The translations under genes and the position numbers were made by a program. The notes under the pieces are model-generated. The model was given only the letters and a program-made list of their open reading frames with translations, had not been told where the DNA came from and did no database searches. A stretch of 20,861 nucleotides of DNA from an uncultured Eubacteriales bacterium (GTDB lineage Bacteria > Bacillota > Clostridia > Lachnospirales > Lachnospiraceae): assembly GCA_900545175.1 (NCBI GenBank), contig UQYF01000044.1, positions 1-20,861 of the forward strand, read 5' to 3'. Positions 15,964 through 20,861 of this stretch are shown here, in pieces. How positions within the stretch are numbered: position 1 is the first letter of the stretch; each line of letters begins with the position of its first letter.

Positions 15964-17718
15964 TTGACTACAACTATTGGTTGTGATGTAGTTCTGCTTA
16001 AGGCATTTTTCAAGGAGCCAAGGCGTGCGACAATAGAAGTACGAGAGAGAAATTTTGACCCATCAAAGGTTGAGATTGCCATAACAAATTCAAACGGCAC
16101 AATTCCGGCAGTAAGCGGCTGGACAGTGGTTGGAGGAACGGGGAATCTTGATGATACCAGAAATGTTGCCTATATAGAATATGCAGATGATGGAGATTAT
16201 ACATTTGAAATAAAATGTAAGGACATGGCCGGAAATGAGAGTCAGGATGTCGAATACGACAATGCAGTTTCTCCTGAAAAATTCACCATAGACGTAACAG
16301 AACCGGTGTTAAATGTAAGCTTTGACAACAATGAAGGAATAAATGATTTATATTACAATGCACAGCGGGCAGCCGTATTTGAAATCAATGAGCATAACTT
16401 TGATGCTTCTAAGGTTGTTGTAGATATAACGGCTTCTGATGATGGCAGAGTGATCGAAGCTCCGGCTGTAGGTACGTGGTCTGATAATGGAGATGTACAT
16501 GACATGTCAGTATTGTTTACACAGGACGGAGACTATACAATCCATGTAGAATACACGGATATGGCTGGCAATGAACTTGTTCAGAGCTACGAGACGGAAT
16601 TTGTAGTGGATATAACTCCTCCTGTTGTTGAAATAACAGGTGTTGAGGATATGTCAGCCAATAATGGCGATGTAGTGCCGGTAATTCAGATGTCAGATAC
16701 CAATATCAACTATGACGATATCAAGCTCACACTTGTGGGTGCTAACAGAGGCGAAGTACAGTTAGATGGACAATATACTGATATACATAATGGACGTGTG
16801 TTTACATTCAATAATTTTGCAAACGAGAAAGCAGTGGATGATATCTATACATTGACTGCGAGTGTCGTTGACGAGGCTGGCAATGAGACAGTTAACGAGA
16901 TTGTATTTTCTGTCAACAGATTTGGTTCGACATATATCATGTCGGATAGCACTAAAGCACTGCTCGGAAAATTTATCAGGGATGAACAGGATATTGTTAT
17001 CACTGAGGTTAACCCTAATGAGCTTACGGAAACAGAGCTTACGCTTTTTAAGAATAATGAGACTATCGTACTTGAGAAGGACAAAGACTTTTCGGTTGAA
17101 GTTGATGGTGGAGCAGGAAAATGGTATTCATACAGATATACGATTTTTAAAGAGAACTTTGCTGATGACGGCGTATATCGTGTTTCTATTTATTCAAAGG
17201 ATGGAGCACAGAATACTTCGGAGAATCTGTTAGAGGATAAAGCGGCAGAGATAAGCTTTGGAGTTGACAAGACATTGCCTAATATAATTGTCACAGGAAT
17301 TGAGACCGGCAAAACATATGCCCAGGAGTCAAAAGAGGTCATAATAACAGCGTTTGATAACCTTAAGCTTTCAGAGCTTGTTGTAATGCTTAATGGGGAG
17401 GAATACAAGCGCTGGAGCACGGATGAGATTGACGAGATAACTGCGTCAAATCAGGATTTTGTGCTTTCAGTTGCAGAGTCAAACAGGGCTCAACAGCTTG
17501 TTGTTACAGCATATGATGCAGCGGGCAATGAGATATCTCAGTCTGTTGATGATTTCTACGTAACAACGAACGCATGGATCCGATTCTACAACAATAAGCT
17601 TGCTTTCTTTGGAAGTATAGGCACAGGTGTGGCAGCAATTGGCGGTGGAGGAGGATACTTAGGCTTCTTCCTTCGCAAAAGAAAGCTTATAAAGCTTGCA
17701 AAAGCTGCAGAAAAATAA
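15964..17718 (+). pseudogene. 3' portion of an Ig-like-repeat surface protein, 5' end missing
   Basis: The frame opens only at a TTG directly after an in-frame TAA and has no Shine-Dalgarno, signal peptide or ATG near its start. Recognisable repeat sequence begins abruptly at FFKEPRRATIEV (about residue 15). This matches repeat 2 (YYNAQRAAVFEINEHNFDAS), and RNFDPSKV in repeat 1 matches HNFDASKV in repeat 2. About five Ig-like units follow, each ending in a D-x-AGN-type strand. The C-terminus has one TM (about 546-570, Gly-rich) and a basic tail RKRKLIKLAK, so it is a membrane anchor rather than LPXTG. The frame is otherwise open for 584 codons. It is best read as a recently 5'-truncated gene. 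An unusual intact gene expressed from TTG cannot be excluded. Confidence 0.7.
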
Positions 17719-17751
17719 TGAAATAAGATACACAATTTTTTCATGTATCAT

Positions 17752-17793
17752 AAAACTCCGCTTAGCTGTAAAAAGCAGTAAGCGGAGTTTTTT
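17752..17793. terminator. Intrinsic terminator, possibly bidirectional
   Basis: AACTCCGCTTA (17754-17764) pairs with TAAGCGGAGTT (17779-17789), and CTG/CAG extend the stem inside. T6 (17788-17793) follows on the + strand. AAAA precedes the stem, giving a shorter U-tract on the - strand. It ends the Ig-repeat frame and may also serve the convergent tldE gene. Confidence 0.85.
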
Positions 17794-17828
17794 CTGTAAC
17801 CTTAATGACATCGTGAATAAAGTTACAG
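17794..17828. repeat. 7-bp inverted repeat between the terminator and tldE
   Basis: CTGTAAC (17794-17800) and GTTACAG (17822-17828) are perfectly complementary across 21 bases. The stem is short and no T-run follows, so a role is uncertain. Confidence 0.35.
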
Positions 17829-17861
17829 CCACATATATGAACAGATTAGCTGCGAGGCATT

Positions 17862-19211
17862 TTATTTGCCGGCTATAGTTATTCCTTTTACAAGGACTGA
17901 CGGTGAACCGCAGCGTGATGAGCCAAGAGCAAAAGGATTGAATTTTAAATCTTCACCTATCAGGGATATATCCTTTAGGAGTGAGAAGAAGTTGCCTGAT
18001 ATTGTAAAGCCTTTTACCGGCTTGCCTTTCTTGCTGTTTTCAATCATAAATCCACCGGATGACAGCGAGAAATCACCTGTTATGGCATTTGCACCTGCAT
18101 GCATGCCTTCTACGGATGTAACGTATATTCCGTTAGCGGCAGCACTTAGCAGGTCATCAAGTGAGCCTTTTACAGGATTGATGTAGAAGCTGTAAGGGTG
18201 GATGGATACAGCGGATGCGTAGGAAGCCTTTGCGGCGTTTCCGGTGGTCTTTACGCCTGCTTTTGCGGCGGTTGCAAGGTTATATAAAAGTGTTGTAAGC
18301 CTTCCCTGTTCAATTACATTCTTAGAATATGTGGCAGCGCCCTCGGCATCGAAGGTTCTCTTTACAAGTGCATCCTTATAGAGAGGGTCGTCTGTGAGTG
18401 TGAGAATGTCAGCGGCAACCTTGCTGCCTTCTTTTCCGGCTAGCAGTGATAAGCCTTTTTGTGCGGTATCTGCACAGAAAACGGATGAGTATGTCGAGAG
18501 CATCGAAGCCATGACTTTGCTTGAGAATACGACAGTGTAATTTCCGCTTGGAACAGAAGTGTAGCCTATTGTGGATACTGCGTCATCAACGGCTTCGGCT
18601 GCGATTTTTGCTGCGTCAAAGTCATCAAGGTTTCCTGATGCTATATCCATGCCGTCATATTTGTTCTCGCCATCGGATACAAGTGCCGATGCATAGCTGT
18701 AGGAAAAGGCAGCAGTATCCTCAAGGTCAAGTCCGTTAGAATTGCACAGTGCGTATTTGCTGCTGTCATAGCCTGAGGCAGACATTGTTCCATCGACAAC
18801 GCGCGAATCTGTTTTATATACTTCGGACTGAAGCTTGAGTGTGAACGCAGCAAGCTCGGATGAACTTGGCTCTGTATTTTCAGAGGCTTCGCAGGATAGA
18901 TAGTTGTCTCCTGATTTATGTATGAATGAAGGTTCATCGCTCTCAATGGACAGTGAGTTTTCCATGGCACGTTTTACAAGTGAGACTGCATCTTCGGCAG
19001 TTAAGTTCTCTGTTGATGCATAGCCGGTCTTGCCGTCTACAATGCATTTAAAGCATACTCCGAGAGAGCTTTCGGATGTGAAGGTGTTAATTTCGCTCTG
19101 GTAAGCTTCCACGCTTGTACCTGAGGATTCTGTATAGTAGAGCTCATAATCCTTGAGCCCATTTTCTTTTGCTGCGGATAAGACCGCATTCTTAAATTCC
19201 TGATAGTTCAT
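17862..19211 (-). CDS. pmbA: TldE/PmbA-type subunit of the TldD-TldE metalloprotease
   Basis: This cytoplasmic 449-aa protein is the non-catalytic partner in the TldD/TldE heterodimer, which degrades unfolded peptides and in some bacteria matures RiPPs such as microcin B17. Family features are the N-terminal YYTESSGTSVEAYQSEI segment and the conserved C-terminal block GGFMIENSKKGKPVKGFTI (with SGNFF after), then SSRCGSPSVLVKGITIAGK at the end. The HExxxH motif of TldD is absent, as expected. GGAG lies about 6 nt before the ATG. The gene lies 94 bases downstream of tldD on the same strand. Length is normal for the family. Confidence 0.93.
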   Translation of the reverse strand: MNYQEFKNAVLSAAKENGLKDYELYYTESSGTSVEAYQSEINTFTSESSLGVCFKCIVDGKTGYASTENLTAEDAVSLVKRAMENSLSIESDEPSFIHKSGDNYLSCEASENTEPSSSELAAFTLKLQSEVYKTDSRVVDGTMSASGYDSSKYALCNSNGLDLEDTAAFSYSYASALVSDGENKYDGMDIASGNLDDFDAAKIAAEAVDDAVSTIGYTSVPSGNYTVVFSSKVMASMLSTYSSVFCADTAQKGLSLLAGKEGSKVAADILTLTDDPLYKDALVKRTFDAEGAATYSKNVIEQGRLTTLLYNLATAAKAGVKTTGNAAKASYASAVSIHPYSFYINPVKGSLDDLLSAAANGIYVTSVEGMHAGANAITGDFSLSSGGFMIENSKKGKPVKGFTISGNFFSLLKDISLIGEDLKFNPFALGSSRCGSPSVLVKGITIAGK

Positions 19212-19224
19212 TTTTAACTCCGTT

Positions 19225-19241
19225 CTGCCGCCTTACGGCAG
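19225..19241 (-). repeat. Short GC hairpin in the tldD-tldE spacer
   Basis: CTGCCG and CGGCAG flank a 5-nt loop. On the - strand the hairpin lies just ahead of the tldE Shine-Dalgarno and lacks a U-tract. It might tune tldE translation or stability. Confidence 0.45.
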
Positions 19242-19305
19242 CTTAAATAGTATATATAAAACCGCAGTATACATAATGCTGTCTGGTATGAAGCTTGTAC
19301 ACCTT

Positions 19306-20685
19306 TTAACGTCCGCCGACAGTTATTGATGATACTCTGATTAATGGCTGGCCGACATTCGTAGGGATGCTTCCCGATGATGCGCCGCACATGCCTTGAC
19401 CATAGCGGAGATTTCTGCCTACCATATCTATATTCATAAGGATATCGGAGCCCTTTCCGATAAGGCTTGCGCCTCTTACAGGCTCGCAGATTTTACCGTT
19501 TCTGATAACGTAGCCTTCACTTACGGCAAAATTGAACTGTCCTGTGACAGGATTTACAGAGCCGCCGCCCATCTTGGCAGCGTACAGACCATATTCGATG
19601 GAGCTTATGATATCTTCATCACTGTCATTTCCTGCTGCAATGTAAGTGTTGGTCATTCTTGATGTAGGAGCAAAAGCATAGCTCTGTCTTCTGCTGTTTC
19701 CGGTTGCTTCCATTCCCATACGTCTGCCGTTGAATTTGTCTATCATATAGGATTTTAATACACCGTTCTCGATGAGTACATTTCTTCTGGCAGGAGTTCC
19801 TTCGTCATCAATATTTATTGAGCCCCATGCATTTGGAATAGTACCGTCATCGATGGCTGTGACTTTGGCTGATGCAATTTGTGTACCGAGCTTTCCTGCG
19901 AACTGTGAATTTCCGTATGCAACACTGGATGCTTCTAAGGAATGTCCGCATGCTTCATGGAAAATAACTCCGCCGAAGCCGTTTTCAATGGCAACAGGCA
20001 TGTTTCCTGCATTTATGTATCCTGCATTTATCATAACCATAGCTTCGCGGGCTGCTTCTATGCCGACTTCCTTAGGATTATATAAGTCAAACAGCTCCAT
20101 TCCGACTCTTCCTCCGGGACCGCATGAGCCTGTCTGGTTCTCACCGGCTTTGCTTGCAACAGCCTGAATGCGTATTCTTGAACGAATCTGTCTGTCCTCG
20201 GCGAGCAGACCTTCACTGTTAGCTATAAGAATCTTGTGGTCAACATCTAAGAAGGAGCCTGTTACCTGCGAAATTCCTTCGTTGTAATTCTTTGCGGCAT
20301 TATATGCTTCTCTTAGATAATCAATCTTTGTGGAGTTGGCAACGGAGAGGGGCACAACTTTGACAGGGTGGATATCTCCGAACAATCTCTCTGTGAGATT
20401 TACATTGGAAATGAGCGGAGTATCATTTAATACACCGGCAACCTTATCAGCACATGCTAAGACTGCCTCAGGAAGCAGTGATGAAGTACTTCCGGATATA
20501 CATCTTAATCCTTTAAATATTCTTATTCCGACACCGCTTATTACAGCGTCCTCAATCTTGTCCACCTTAGATGAAACCATGCTTATTGTTTTGCTGTCGG
20601 TATGTTCAGCAAAGACTTCGGCATAGTCGGCACCTGTGGAGAGTGCTTTTTCCAAAGCCGCTTTAATCAAATCATGTGATAACAT
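19306..20685 (-). CDS. tldD: TldD-type catalytic subunit of the TldD-TldE metalloprotease
   Basis: This 459-aa cytoplasmic zinc protease subunit has the HExxxH site at H243-E244-H248 (FHEACGHSLE) and a C-terminal Cys at about 433 (GMCGASSG). The Cys fits the third zinc ligand known in TldD. Other family blocks are DDEGTPARRN and the NPVTGQFNF with SEGYVIRNGKICEPVRGASL segment. The frame extends upstream to 20766. The ATG at 20685 is chosen because GGAGG lies 5 nt ahead of it and the family N-terminus begins there. Together with the gene that follows it encodes the usual heterodimer. No RiPP precursor or modification gene is visible nearby, so a housekeeping proteolytic role is the simplest reading. 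Confidence 0.94.
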   Translation of the reverse strand: MLSHDLIKAALEKALSTGADYAEVFAEHTDSKTISMVSSKVDKIEDAVISGVGIRIFKGLRCISGSTSSLLPEAVLACADKVAGVLNDTPLISNVNLTERLFGDIHPVKVVPLSVANSTKIDYLREAYNAAKNYNEGISQVTGSFLDVDHKILIANSEGLLAEDRQIRSRIRIQAVASKAGENQTGSCGPGGRVGMELFDLYNPKEVGIEAAREAMVMINAGYINAGNMPVAIENGFGGVIFHEACGHSLEASSVAYGNSQFAGKLGTQIASAKVTAIDDGTIPNAWGSINIDDEGTPARRNVLIENGVLKSYMIDKFNGRRMGMEATGNSRRQSYAFAPTSRMTNTYIAAGNDSDEDIISSIEYGLYAAKMGGGSVNPVTGQFNFAVSEGYVIRNGKICEPVRGASLIGKGSDILMNIDMVGRNLRYGQGMCGASSGSIPTNVGQPLIRVSSITVGGR

Positions 20686-20818
20686 AAATACCTCCAAATT
20701 AATTGTTTTACTAATGTATTGTTTTGACATCATAATTGTATAAAACTCACTTTTGAAGAATAACAAATTAGCTGACTATTTGCAATGGATTTGTTGAATG
20801 TTATATTTATGATATCAG

Positions 20819-20861
20819 GGTCAAAAGGTCAAAAAGCCGTTCGTGCTTGCACGATTAGGCT
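20819..20861 (-). terminator. Probable terminator of a gene beyond the right edge, with GGTCAAAA tandem repeat
   Basis: AGCC (20835-20838), TCGTGC (20841-20846), GCACGA (20849-20854) and GGCT (20858-20861) form a nested hairpin. On the - strand it is followed by five T (20831-20835), as in an intrinsic terminator for a leftward gene outside the window. Two tandem copies of GGTCAAAA (20819-20834) lie next to it. The window cuts the structure, so its full length is unknown. Confidence 0.55.

Overview
The window looks like chromosomal DNA of a low-to-moderate-GC Gram-positive anaerobe, most likely a clostridial Lachnospiraceae-type bacterium. This is inferred from clear Shine-Dalgarno sites (GGAGG, AGGAG), A/T-rich intrinsic terminators, a clostridial sporulation-type polysaccharide deacetylase and an Ig-like-repeat surface protein with a C-terminal membrane anchor. 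No rRNA, tRNA, CRISPR array or transposase was seen.

Region 1 (about 112-14402, + strand) is a run of ten co-directional genes behind a good sigma-A-type promoter (TTGCTA, 17 bp, TATAAT). The first five form a cell-envelope polymer module. They are an MBOAT O-acyltransferase, a DHHW-motif AlgJ/AlgX-like SGNH protein, a GT4 glycosyltransferase, and two tandem paralogous giant membrane proteins. Those two resemble the PTPS-related/YfhO-like group of polytopic GT-C-like proteins. Next come a MoxR AAA+ ATPase, a DUF58 protein and a polytopic DUF4129 protein that has no transglutaminase core. The run closes with a six-TM GGDEF protein whose active-site motif reads GGEAF while its RxxD inhibitory site is intact, and an MgtC-family membrane protein.

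Region 2 (14403-15412, + strand) holds two strong inverted repeats. The second is a terminator-like hairpin whose 3' arm contains the apparent Shine-Dalgarno of the following gene, a NodB-domain polysaccharide deacetylase of the PdaB-like clostridial type.

Region 3 (15382-17793) starts with a convergent XRE-type repressor gene whose 3' end overlaps the deacetylase gene. An AT-rich interval of about 190 bp follows, rich in short inverted repeats. Then comes a long open frame of Ig-like repeats with a C-terminal membrane anchor but no signal peptide, no ATG and no convincing ribosome binding site. It looks like the 3' part of a larger surface-protein gene that has lost its 5' end. A hairpin terminator follows it.

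Region 4 (17862-20861, - strand) is a tldD-tldE (pmbA) metalloprotease pair reading leftward. At the extreme right edge a hairpin looks like the terminator of a gene beyond the window.

How the parts may work together (inference): the first five genes would build and O-acetylate/glycosylate an extracytoplasmic polymer. The MoxR-DUF58-DUF4129 trio would act as an envelope chaperone or assembly module, and the cyclase-like and MgtC proteins may tie the run to signalling or ion stress. The most unusual points are the tandem GT-C-like paralogs, the transglutaminase-less trio, the GGEAF protein, the RBS-containing terminator hairpin and the truncated Ig-repeat gene.
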